DNA from: Minisyncoccota bacterium
Lineage (GTDB): Bacteria; Verrucomicrobiota; Lentisphaeria; Oligosphaerales; MVZH01
Direction of reading: 5' to 3'
Assembly: GCA_021734725.1 (NCBI GenBank)
Contig: JAIPIM010000240.1
Span: forward strand, 1-6,302
DNA: 6,302 nucleotides
Part shown: one piece after another, positions 1-5,992 of the stretch
Numbering within the stretch: the first letter of the stretch is position 1
How the letters are laid out: every line of letters begins with the position of its first letter
Notes under the pieces: model-generated
The model's input: only the letters and a program-made list of their open reading frames with translations
Told to the model about the DNA's origin: nothing
Databases searched by the model: none
Position numbers and translations under genes: made by a program

Positions 1-1
1 T

Positions 2-949
2 ACCGTGCGTCAGGTTGCGGATATGCTGCAGACCGTTGTCGCGGGTACCCGGGCCGGCAATTACCGCGAGGGCGGCGACGAATTTGCCATCCGCGTCATG
101 ATTGAGGGTGCCGAGCAACAATCGCTGCGTGATCTACTGGACCTCACCATTACCAACGCTGCCGGTGACCCCGTCGTCTTACGCAATATCGTGTCTGTCA
201 GCAGCCGTTCGGGACCCGTACGCATTGAACGCATCAATCAGGAACGGGTGGTAACGGTGCGGGCAAACATTCAGGATCGGGATCTGGGGTCGATTATTGA
301 GGATATTCGCCATGGGCTGCAGGCCATTCCGGTCCCTCGCGGGTTCTCCATCGGATTCAGCGGTGATTATGACGAACAGCAGAAAGCGTTTAGCGAACTG
401 CGTCTCGGCTTCGTACTGGCGCTTGTTCTGGTGTACATGGTGATGGCATGTCTTTATGAATCGCTGCGTGATCCTTTTGTCGTCATGTTTTCCGTGCCGC
501 TGGCTGTCATCGGCGTTATACTCATGCTTTTCCTTACCGGCACGACATTCAATATGCAGTCATACATCGGGTGTATCATGCTCGGGGGCATCGTCGTGAA
601 CAACGCCATTCTGCTGGTGGATCACACCAACCAGTTGCGGCACGAAAACATGAGTCTTCGGGACGCCATAGAAGAAGCGGGTCGGCGACGCCTGCGCCCG
701 ATTTTGATGACGGCGCTGACCACGGTTTGCGGCCTCCTGCCGCTTGCCTTGGGCGTTGGTGAAGGCGGCGAAGCACAGGCACCGCACGCGCGCGCCGTGA
801 TTGGCGGTTTGGCAAGCTCAACGCTTATCACGCTCGTTTTTGTGCCGGTGGTCTATTCTGTATTTGAAAGTAAACGCGCCGGGCGCGCCACCGCGGCGGG
901 GGCGACCGCGGAATCAATCTCGGACGATGAAGCCTATGAAGAAACATAA
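2..949 (+). CDS. RND efflux pump permease subunit, C-terminal part (5'-truncated by window edge)
   Basis: Inner-membrane proton-driven pump of the HAE1/AcrB superfamily, which exports drugs or other hydrophobic compounds through a periplasmic adaptor and an outer membrane channel. About 315 residues are present of a usual 1,020-1,050; the reading frame is open to the left edge. Counting from the GTG at 5, residues 1-130 are the end of the second periplasmic porter loop. Five membrane segments follow (about 132-153, 158-180, 186-207, 232-252, 264-287), matching TM8-TM12. The TM10 motif GGIVVNNAILLVD and the TM11 motif RLRPILMTALTT are diagnostic. By eye alignment to AcrB, the proton-relay residues Arg971 and Thr978 are kept (Arg229, Thr236), but Lys940 is Asn199. 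The hydrophobic consensus favours HAE1 over the heavy-metal (CusA) class; the substrate cannot be told. The C-terminal tail after TM12 is Ala/Glu/Asp-rich. Its last bases overlap the start of the TolC-type gene, so the two are co-translated. Confidence 0.95.
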   Translation, partial: TVRQVADMLQTVVAGTRAGNYREGGDEFAIRVMIEGAEQQSLRDLLDLTITNAAGDPVVLRNIVSVSSRSGPVRIERINQERVVTVRANIQDRDLGSIIEDIRHGLQAIPVPRGFSIGFSGDYDEQQKAFSELRLGFVLALVLVYMVMACLYESLRDPFVVMFSVPLAVIGVILMLFLTGTTFNMQSYIGCIMLGGIVVNNAILLVDHTNQLRHENMSLRDAIEEAGRRRLRPILMTALTTVCGLLPLALGVGEGGEAQAPHARAVIGGLASSTLITLVFVPVVYSVFESKRAGRATAAGATAESISDDEAYEET

Positions 950-2531
950 CCTGAACAGTGCATGTTTCGCATGTATTCTTTGCCTGCTTGTAACCCGTTG
1001 TTTCGCCCCTCCAGGCGCCGACTTGGCACGTGCGGAAGTGACTTCTGGGGGGACTGCCGCGGCGGCTGAGGCCGAACCGTCGGGGATGGAGGCGACAACG
1101 TCAGCGTCCCGGCAGGACAGTGCGGACAGCGGCTCGCTTAACATTGCGATTGACCAAGCAGTGATCCTGGCGCTGGGAAACAACCGCGGCCTGGATATCG
1201 AACGACTGAATCCGAACATCGCGGGTAACGCAGAGGATCTCGAGCGCGCGGTATTTGATCCAGTGCTGAGCGCGAGCGTGGAAGTCGGCCGCGAGAAATC
1301 GGAATCGCGCAGCGGCGATACGGTGCACGGCAACACGATACGATCGGATGCGGGGGCTTCTCTTTTCTTACCTACGGGCACCCTTGTAGAGGCGGGTGTC
1401 GAGACTGGGCGTACGTGGGGCGGCGATCTGTCCGATCAATACGCGGCACGAGCGGGGCTCACGGTGACTCAGGCGTTGTTGCGAGGGGTGGGACTCGGGG
1501 TCAATCTCGCCGACCTGCGGCAGGCAGGTCTGGATACACGCTTCAGCAAATACGAACTGTACGGATTTGCCGAGGCTCTGGTGGCCGATGTGGAGACCAC
1601 GTACTGGGATTATGTATTGGCCCGGCGGCAGGTTGATATTTATCGGGAGTCGCTTGCACTGGCCGAAAAGCAACTGACCGAGACGAACGTGCGGATTCGA
1701 GTGGGGGACTTGGCCGAGACCGAACGAGCGGCGGCCCAGGCCGAGATGGCTCTGCGGCGCGAAGGGCTTATAAATGTTCGCAGCCGCGTTGCCACCCTCC
1801 AAGTCCGACTGTTGCGGTTGATTGCGCCCGCGCGTCTGGCTCGGCGGGGACATGAGGTCGTTCCGTTGACGGCGCCGGTGGTCTCGGCCCGTGCCGACAC
1901 GGATGCGCTCGAGGATCATATTGCGCTTGCGCTGAAAATGCGGCCGGACGTCAAGCAGGCGCGGTTGCTGATGCAGCGCGGCGACTTGGAGATTGTCAAA
2001 ACCAAGAATGGGCTGCTGCCGCGTATGGACCTCTTTGTTTCATTGGGGCGCACTGGGTATGCGGGGTCATTCGGAGAGTCGGTGTCCGATGTGGCGGATG
2101 ACGGATATGATGTTGCGGCCGGACTGATGCTGGAGTTCCCGCTGGGCAACCGGGCCGCTCGTGCTCGCCATGATACGGCGTTGCTCAGCCGCCGTCAGGC
2201 TGAGGAAAGCTTGCGGAATATCGAGGACCTGGTGCGCGAGGACGTGGAGGCGGCGTACATCGAGGTCCAGCGAGCGCGTGAGCAGATTGACGCGACCGCG
2301 GCTACGCGTCGCTTTCAGGAAGAAAAACTGCGGGCCGAAACGGTCAAGTTCAATGCGGATAAAAGCACCGCGCTCCTCGTCGCGACAGCGCAGCGCGATT
2401 TGCTGGCCAGCCGCGTCGCCGAAGTCGAGGCGGTGACAACCTACCTGAAAGCGCTGAGTTCGTTTTACTACCTGGACGGCTCCCTGCTCAAACGCCGGGG
2501 TATCCGCACATTCCAGGAGGGCGCGCACTGA
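927..2531 (+). CDS. TolC-family outer membrane efflux channel
   Basis: Outer membrane factor that forms the exit duct of a tripartite pump; the partner is the overlapping RND permease. The frame is open further upstream to 801, but residues before 927 lie inside the RND gene and look unlike a protein N-terminus. ATG 927 (MKPMKKHN) or ATG 936 (MKKHN) gives a proper signal peptide: Lys-rich n-region, hydrophobic core NSACFACILCLLV, and a likely cleavage after ARA near residue 36. Neither start has a clear Shine-Dalgarno site, as expected for coupling to the upstream gene. From 927 the protein has 534 residues. A low-complexity Ala/Ser/Thr/Glu linker (about 37-68) precedes two OEP repeats (about 70-298 and 323-518) with long alpha-helical barrel segments. 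Family-like landmarks are FDPVLSASVE (110-119), VTQALLRG (180-187), FPLGNRAARA (404-413), and the end pattern of a DLLASRVAEVEA helix followed by DGSLLKRRGI. The Cys residues in the signal region do not form a good lipobox (Arg at -1), so a soluble-secreted rather than lipidated N-terminus is inferred. Confidence 0.93.
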   Translation: MKPMKKHNLNSACFACILCLLVTRCFAPPGADLARAEVTSGGTAAAAEAEPSGMEATTSASRQDSADSGSLNIAIDQAVILALGNNRGLDIERLNPNIAGNAEDLERAVFDPVLSASVEVGREKSESRSGDTVHGNTIRSDAGASLFLPTGTLVEAGVETGRTWGGDLSDQYAARAGLTVTQALLRGVGLGVNLADLRQAGLDTRFSKYELYGFAEALVADVETTYWDYVLARRQVDIYRESLALAEKQLTETNVRIRVGDLAETERAAAQAEMALRREGLINVRSRVATLQVRLLRLIAPARLARRGHEVVPLTAPVVSARADTDALEDHIALALKMRPDVKQARLLMQRGDLEIVKTKNGLLPRMDLFVSLGRTGYAGSFGESVSDVADDGYDVAAGLMLEFPLGNRAARARHDTALLSRRQAEESLRNIEDLVREDVEAAYIEVQRAREQIDATAATRRFQEEKLRAETVKFNADKSTALLVATAQRDLLASRVAEVEAVTTYLKALSSFYYLDGSLLKRRGIRTFQEGAH

Positions 2532-2661
2532 GAAAGCGAATCTCCGCCGGGCTATGGCCTGGAAATACATCGTGTGGAGTCATAACGTGGTCCCCTTGTC
2601 AAGCGTTGCTGTGCACACTGGCGGCTGCTGGACAACGGGGGCGGCACAGGGACCGTTGCAT

Positions 2662-2690
2662 TTGACGGGACTGACACGCAGTTGTAACTT
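2662..2690 (+). promoter_or_regulatory. Weak candidate sigma70-like promoter for the PRC-barrel gene
   Basis: TTGACG at 2662-2667 matches five of six bases of the -35 consensus. With a 17-base spacer the -10 position falls on TAACTT at 2685-2690, which matches only at T1, A2 and T6. Transcription would start near 2697, leaving a leader of about 70 bases before the ATG at 2768. The good -35 and ideal spacing argue for it; the poor -10 argues against, unless an activator helps. The gene could also be read from the upstream operon. Confidence 0.3.
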
Positions 2691-2694
2691 GTGT
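2674..2694. repeat. Imperfect dyad overlapping the candidate -10
   Basis: ACAC-GC-AGTT-GT-AACT-T-GTGT reads as two inverted arms (ACAC..AGTT and AACT..GTGT) around a two-base centre, with unequal one- and two-base interruptions. It sits over the spacer and -10 of the weak promoter at 2662-2690, the usual place for a repressor operator. The regulator is unknown, and a dyad of this size can occur by chance. Confidence 0.3.
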
Positions 2695-2753
2695 GAGAGT
2701 TTCGCGTGTTGGATTACCGGCATTGCGGTCAGCTTTACGCCCAGGGGCGACGC

Positions 2754-2760
2754 AGAAAGG
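2754..2760 (+). promoter_or_regulatory. Ribosome binding site that fixes the PRC-barrel gene start
   Basis: AGAAAGG lies seven bases before the ATG at 2768, a normal Shine-Dalgarno distance. It favours this ATG over the in-frame GTG at 2693, which has no such site and would add 25 residues lying before the first recognisable PRC-like strand. Confidence 0.7.
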
Positions 2761-2767
2761 GCAAAGA

Positions 2768-3439
2768 ATGTTTGTATCGCATTTCTTAGGACTGGAATTG
2801 ACAGCCTCGGACGGGGTTGCTGGAGAGGTTCGGGACGTCTACTTTGACCACGCAATCTGGACCGTCAACTACTTGCGACTGGAAACGGGAGAAGGACTGT
2901 CCCGCCAGGATGTGCTTCTGCCCACAGCCATGGTCACATGGGACGCCGCAACACGATCTCTCGTGACGGATGCCACCGTTGATGAGATCGAACGAAGTCC
3001 GGACGTCAATGGTGATCCGCTGGTGTCGCGGGAGGCGGAACTGTTGTTGGGAAAGTATTGGCAATGGACGCCCTCGTGGACGCGCGAATTGACCGATGAA
3101 ATGGCCGCCAACATTGAAAGTGAAGCCACCGAGAGCACGAAACGGAGTATGGAGGCGCTGACCCGGTCGCATCTGCGGAGTGCGGTAGAAGTTCGGGGAT
3201 ATCGTATTGCTGCAACCGACAAAGTTCTCGGAGACGTGGAGGACTTTGTAATCAACGACTGCAACTGGGAGATCGAAGGTATTGTTGTCGATACCCGTCG
3301 CTGGTTACCGGGAAGGCATGTTCTGATTGAGCGGCGATATTTGGGAACAATCAGTTGGGCTGGAAAGACCATAGCGGTGGATTTGCCTTCGGGAGATATC
3401 AAACAGGCGGAAGCCCCGGGCATGCACGAGCGCAAGTAA
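2768..3439 (+). CDS. Tandem PRC-barrel-like domain protein
   Basis: A 223-residue protein with no signal peptide and no membrane segment, so probably cytoplasmic. The ATG at 2768 is chosen because of the AGAAAGG site in front of it and because the first domain starts right away. Two PRC-barrel-like modules are visible. The N-terminal one (about 3-75) has the pattern FLGLEL-(T/S)DG-GEVRDVYFDHAIWTVNYLRLETG. The C-terminal one (about 142-213) is closer to the consensus: VLGDVEDFVINDCNWEIEG, then VVDTRRWLPGRHVLIE, and a closing strand with ISWAGKTIAVDLPSGDIK. A charged helical linker (about 105-138) joins them. PRC-barrels occur in RimM, in the photosynthetic reaction-centre H subunit and in many stand-alone bacterial proteins of unknown role, often stress-related. 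The tandem form is a known layout, but its function is not established and I do not assign one. The gap upstream and the strong promoter downstream suggest a single-gene unit. Confidence 0.82.
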   Translation: MFVSHFLGLELTASDGVAGEVRDVYFDHAIWTVNYLRLETGEGLSRQDVLLPTAMVTWDAATRSLVTDATVDEIERSPDVNGDPLVSREAELLLGKYWQWTPSWTRELTDEMAANIESEATESTKRSMEALTRSHLRSAVEVRGYRIAATDKVLGDVEDFVINDCNWEIEGIVVDTRRWLPGRHVLIERRYLGTISWAGKTIAVDLPSGDIKQAEAPGMHERK

Positions 3440-3594
3440 AGGGCGGTCCCGTCCGTTCCTATGTCCGTCAACCTTACCGGCAATGGTGTGATCGATCGTG
3501 CTTTCCTGCGCGGGGGAATTGGGGTCGGAAGATCAACGGACAGTCGGTCATGAGCATTTTACCGGTGTGCGGCAGGTAATACAAACTCGCAATA

Positions 3595-3637
3595 TGCTTT
3601 TGACTTGCAAAAAGCAGAGCGTATGATAAAGTGCTTT
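3595..3637. repeat. Alternating TGCTTT/AAAGCA half-sites around the promoter
   Basis: TGCTTTT at 3595-3601 and AAAAGCA at 3610-3616 form a perfect seven-base inverted repeat with an eight-base centre that spans the -35 box. A third copy, TGCTTT at 3632-3637, lies at the expected transcription start and is inverted relative to the middle copy. Three half-sites in alternating orientation, centred on -35 and +1, suggest an operator for a dimeric repressor. No regulator gene is present in the window to pair with it. Confidence 0.4.
3600..3627 (+). promoter_or_regulatory. Near-consensus sigma70 promoter for the DUF6785-type gene
   Basis: TTGACT at 3600-3605 and TATGAT at 3622-3627 each match the sigma70 consensus at five of six positions, with a 16-base spacer in an AT-rich patch. 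Transcription would begin near 3634-3636, giving a leader of about 130 bases before the ATG at 3766. This is the best promoter-like sequence in the window. It implies that the 707-residue membrane protein gene is transcribed separately from the PRC-barrel gene and the pump operon. Confidence 0.65.
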
Positions 3638-3691
3638 ACCTAACACGACGCGAAGCCTTCTTTACCGGGCTGACAGCGGCGATTCTCGACC

Positions 3692-3726
3692 GTACTTCAA
3701 GGATTTTTCTGTTCCTCCAAAAGTAC
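3692..3726 (+). promoter_or_regulatory. Stem-loop in the 5' leader of the DUF6785-type gene
   Basis: GTACTT (3692-3697) pairs with AAGTAC (3721-3726), and inside it AGGA (3700-3703) pairs with TCCT (3713-3716). That makes ten base pairs around a small internal loop, with a nine-base T-rich apical loop. The hairpin ends 39 bases before the start codon and is followed by no T-run, so it is not a typical terminator. It could be a leader control element, an RNA-stability hairpin or a DNA-level dyad. It matches no riboswitch class that I recognise. Confidence 0.4.
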
Positions 3727-3765
3727 ACACTGCAATTGCTTCATCGGACGTGACAGGGCTGGCCG

Positions 3766-5889
3766 ATGGTTACAACACCCAGTTCAATCCAGGAACGCAA
3801 GCGCGCCGTGACCGCCAAAGCGGTTTTGTTCGGTGTGCTCGGTATTCTCCTGATTGCTGGTCTGGCGGGTTTCCACGACACCCGAATCACCATGAGCCCG
3901 CCGCTGATCGGCAGCCACATGCCGGCCTCTCCTTACCTTTATATCATCCTGATTGCGTTCGGGTGGAACCTGCTGTGTTCGAAGGTCGCGCGTCCTTTCG
4001 TGCTGACGACACGCGAGCTGACGGTAGTGATGGGGCTTGTGTTGATGGCTTGTTTCCCGCCTATGTCCGGGCTTTTCCGGTATTTTCAACGTCAGCTCAC
4101 CTTGCCGTGGTATTATCTTGCCACCGGCGGCCGGACGGAGTGGGAGGCCTACAATTTACTGGAGTATCTTCCGGACCGGTTGTTTCCCGCACCCGCTCCG
4201 GAGCGGGTGAATGGGGTATTGCAGCTGGACGACACCGTCTATCGGGGGTTTTTCACCGGTCTGGCGCAGGGGAATGACTCGATTGGACTTTTCGGATGGC
4301 CCTGGCAGGCGTGGCTTCAGCCACTCATGTACTGGGGACCGCTGATTCTTCTCATGTCTCTTTGTGTCATGTCGCTTTCTCTGATTGTGCACCAGCAATG
4401 GGCGCATCATGAACAGCTGAGCTATCCGGTGGCACAAGTGGGATTGTCGTTTGTGCGGCGTCGCTCGGGAAGAGGGGTGCCGGATGTCTTTCGTTCGCGT
4501 CTGTTCTGGTGGGGGTTCGTGCCGATTTTTCTACTCTACCTTCTCGAGTACACCCACCGTTGGGCGCCGGAAACCGTGCCGGGGCTGGCTGTGACGTTCC
4601 CCAATATTAAACAGTGGAGCATTAATCTAACACAAAAGATGCCGGTGTTGCAAAAGGTTCCCGGGTACACAACGTTGTCGCGGCAATCCATCTATTTTTC
4701 GATTGTCGGACTGGCCTATTTTGTGAGCGCGGAAATAAGCCTGACGATGGGATTAAGCCATATTCTTCTGGCAGCAGGCGGCGTTTGGTTTTTCACGGCG
4801 AGCGGGACGCCTCTTGTAAGAACAGATGTTAACGTGATACGGTCGGGTGCCTACGTGGGCTACGCATTGATTTTGCTGTATACGGGGCGGACCTACTATT
4901 TGGCTGTATTGCGCAAGGCTTTCGGGGCTGGCCCGCCAGCACCTCACGAAGCAGCTTCGGTCATGGCAACGCGTCTTTTCCTTCTGGCGTTTGGGGGGTT
5001 TGTCATCATGCTGTGTCTAATGGGGCTGGATTGGTTCATTGCATTGCTGTTCGGCCTGGCATTGATGCTGCTTTTTCTTGTTTTCACCCGGATCATTTGC
5101 GAGACCGGTATTCCATTTATGCAAGCGGGGTGGTATCCGGCGACCTTACTGACGGCTCTGCTGGGGCCGGCGGCTCTGGGCCCCGGCCCATTGGTGTACA
5201 TCTTCTATCTGGGAACCGTGCTATGCCAGGATCCCCGAGAATGTCTGATGCCGTACGCGGCGACGAGTCTAAAGATGGCGGACGATGCAGGAATACGGAT
5301 ACAGCGGATATTCCGCGTCCTGGTTGCGGGCGTGCTGGTGGCACTGATTATCGGTTTTGTGAGTACCACCTGGACCATGTACAATTACGGCGCCATGTCC
5401 GGCGACGGCTTTGCGGCCAAGTATCCGCCGACGCGTCCGTTCGACTCTGCCGCCGCGGAAATTGCGAAGGTGAGTGAGGCGGGTATGCTGGATGAGAGCG
5501 AGGCCCTGAGCGGTATTGGCAAGTTGAAATTGCTCTCGCCGGACGGATCCACAGTGGGTTTCATGGTCTTCGGTCTGATTGGGGTGTTTCTGTTCTCCCT
5601 GCTGCGCTTTCGTTTTACAAAATTCCCGTTGCATCCTGTCCTTTTTCTCGTTGCCGGAACGTTTCCGGCCATGCATACATGGTGGGCCTTTCTTGTGGGA
5701 TGGGCCGTTAAGTCGCTGGTTGTCAAGTTTGGCGGTGGGAAGGTTTATCAGAACCTGAAACCTCTGTTTGTTGGGATTATTGCAGGTGAACTGATAGCCG
5801 TAGGCTTATCGGTTGGGGTTGATTTAATCTATTTCTGGGTCACCGGAGGAGAACCGCCTCCGGTCCATCTCGATGTGATCCTGGGCTGA
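3766..5889 (+). CDS. DUF6785/DUF6784-type polytopic membrane protein
   Basis: A 707-residue inner-membrane protein with about 14-16 hydrophobic segments (for example 17-36, 56-73, 84-100, 183-208, 246-262, 309-346, 362-380, 402-442, 459-485, 515-535, 595-615, 636-655, 664-690). An in-frame TGA at 3751 and AGGG at 3755-3758 (seven bases ahead) fix the ATG at 3766. From memory the layout fits the DUF6785 (N-terminal, about 1-540) plus DUF6784 (C-terminal, about 595-690) families. Landmarks are TTRELTVVM (81-89), WAHHEQLSYPVAQV (212-225), ICETGIPF (444-451), FPLHPV (620-625) and GGGKVYQNLKPLFVGIIAGE (656-675). The family has no established function; its shape recalls oligopeptide-transporter-like carriers, which is only an inference. 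A soluble stretch at 120-180 and another at about 540-593 lie between membrane segments. It has its own strong promoter and precedes an FtsX-type ABC permease gene by 103 bases, so the two may be co-transcribed. Confidence 0.85.
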   Translation: MVTTPSSIQERKRAVTAKAVLFGVLGILLIAGLAGFHDTRITMSPPLIGSHMPASPYLYIILIAFGWNLLCSKVARPFVLTTRELTVVMGLVLMACFPPMSGLFRYFQRQLTLPWYYLATGGRTEWEAYNLLEYLPDRLFPAPAPERVNGVLQLDDTVYRGFFTGLAQGNDSIGLFGWPWQAWLQPLMYWGPLILLMSLCVMSLSLIVHQQWAHHEQLSYPVAQVGLSFVRRRSGRGVPDVFRSRLFWWGFVPIFLLYLLEYTHRWAPETVPGLAVTFPNIKQWSINLTQKMPVLQKVPGYTTLSRQSIYFSIVGLAYFVSAEISLTMGLSHILLAAGGVWFFTASGTPLVRTDVNVIRSGAYVGYALILLYTGRTYYLAVLRKAFGAGPPAPHEAASVMATRLFLLAFGGFVIMLCLMGLDWFIALLFGLALMLLFLVFTRIICETGIPFMQAGWYPATLLTALLGPAALGPGPLVYIFYLGTVLCQDPRECLMPYAATSLKMADDAGIRIQRIFRVLVAGVLVALIIGFVSTTWTMYNYGAMSGDGFAAKYPPTRPFDSAAAEIAKVSEAGMLDESEALSGIGKLKLLSPDGSTVGFMVFGLIGVFLFSLLRFRFTKFPLHPVLFLVAGTFPAMHTWWAFLVGWAVKSLVVKFGGGKVYQNLKPLFVGIIAGELIAVGLSVGVDLIYFWVTGGEPPPVHLDVILG
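4190..4209. repeat. Perfect 20-base palindrome inside the membrane-protein gene
   Basis: CACCCGCTCC followed directly by GGAGCGGGTG is an exact inverted repeat with no spacer. It lies in the codons for residues 142-148 (APAPERV) of the DUF6785-type protein, in the hydrophilic stretch between its third and fourth membrane segments. It could form a DNA cruciform or a GC-rich hairpin in the mRNA, or be a protein-binding site; coding chance is the plain alternative. Confidence 0.85.
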
Positions 5890-5902
5890 CATGCGACTCC
5901 GC

Positions 5903-5931
5903 GGCGGTCGTATTGGAGATCCGATACCGCC
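5903..5931 (+). terminator. Hairpin after the DUF6785-type gene, without a U-tract
   Basis: GGCGGT (5903-5908) pairs with ACCGCC (5926-5931). After a three-base CGT bulge, ATTGG (5912-5916) pairs with CCGAT (5921-5925) with one wobble, closing on an AGAT loop. It begins 13 bases after the TGA at 5887-5889, where a terminator would sit. No T-run follows, so it may instead be a 3'-end stabiliser or a weak terminator that lets the next gene be read through. Confidence 0.4.
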
Positions 5932-5992
5932 AGCTTGGGGAACATTATTGGTGTCATCGTTTAACCGTGAATTCTGATACGAACAGTCTTAC

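Larger units (their letters stand above)
2532..2767 (+). other. Intergenic gap between channel gene and PRC-barrel gene
   Basis: This 236-base gap has no believable gene. An open frame across 2554-2847 reads as random sequence, overlaps the PRC-barrel gene out of frame and is best treated as a shadow. No hairpin with a T-run follows the TolC-type stop at 2531, so I cannot place a terminator. The gap carries a weak sigma70-like promoter near 2662-2690 with an overlapping imperfect dyad, and a good ribosome binding site at its end. Confidence 0.6.
3440..3765 (+). other. 326-base intergenic region: promoter, half-site repeats and structured leader
   Basis: No credible coding sequence lies here; the open frames reaching into it from either side are out of frame with the flanking genes and look random. 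The first 120 bases show no clear terminator for the PRC-barrel gene. Bases 3590-3640 are notably AT-rich compared with their surroundings and hold a near-consensus promoter with repeated TGCTTT half-sites. The remaining part, 3635-3765, is a long leader with a stem-loop at 3692-3726. TTACCGG occurs three times (3474, 3559, 3662) without regular spacing. Confidence 0.7.

Noticed and set aside
875..887. CGCGCC-G-GGCGCG inverted repeat near the RND gene end
   Set aside because: It is short, in a GC-rich Ala/Arg-coding tail, and leaves a loop too small for a stable full hairpin.
801..926. Upstream extension of the TolC-type frame to 801
   Set aside because: These codons lie within the RND gene and read as basic, unstructured residues; the signal peptide begins only at 927 or 936.
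993..1010. Possible lipobox in the TolC-type signal peptide (VTRC)
   Set aside because: Arg directly before Cys does not fit the lipobox, and a better signal peptidase I site (ARA) follows.
2693..2767. GTG start 25 codons upstream for the PRC-barrel gene
   Set aside because: It has no Shine-Dalgarno site, whereas the ATG at 2768 has a good one and the domain begins there.
2554..2847. 97-codon open frame in the gap after the channel gene
   Set aside because: It has no ribosome binding site, a random-looking product, and overlaps the PRC-barrel gene in another frame.
3474..3668. Three TTACCGG copies (3474, 3559, 3662) in the gap
   Set aside because: Spacing is irregular (85 and 103 bases), and a seven-base word recurs easily; another copy occurs inside the PRC-barrel gene near 3304.
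3750..4277. 175-codon open frame overlapping the DUF6785-type gene
   Set aside because: It is a different-frame shadow of the membrane-protein gene, with no hydrophobic pattern or family likeness.
5162..5190. GC-rich inverted repeat TGGGGCCGG/CCGGCCCA in the membrane-protein gene
   Set aside because: It needs a bulge and is explained by Gly/Pro/Ala codons of the LLGPAALGPGP loop.
5948..5980. TTGGTG and TGATAC as a promoter for the FtsX-type gene
   Set aside because: The spacer is 21 bases and the leader would be only a few bases, so it is not convincing.
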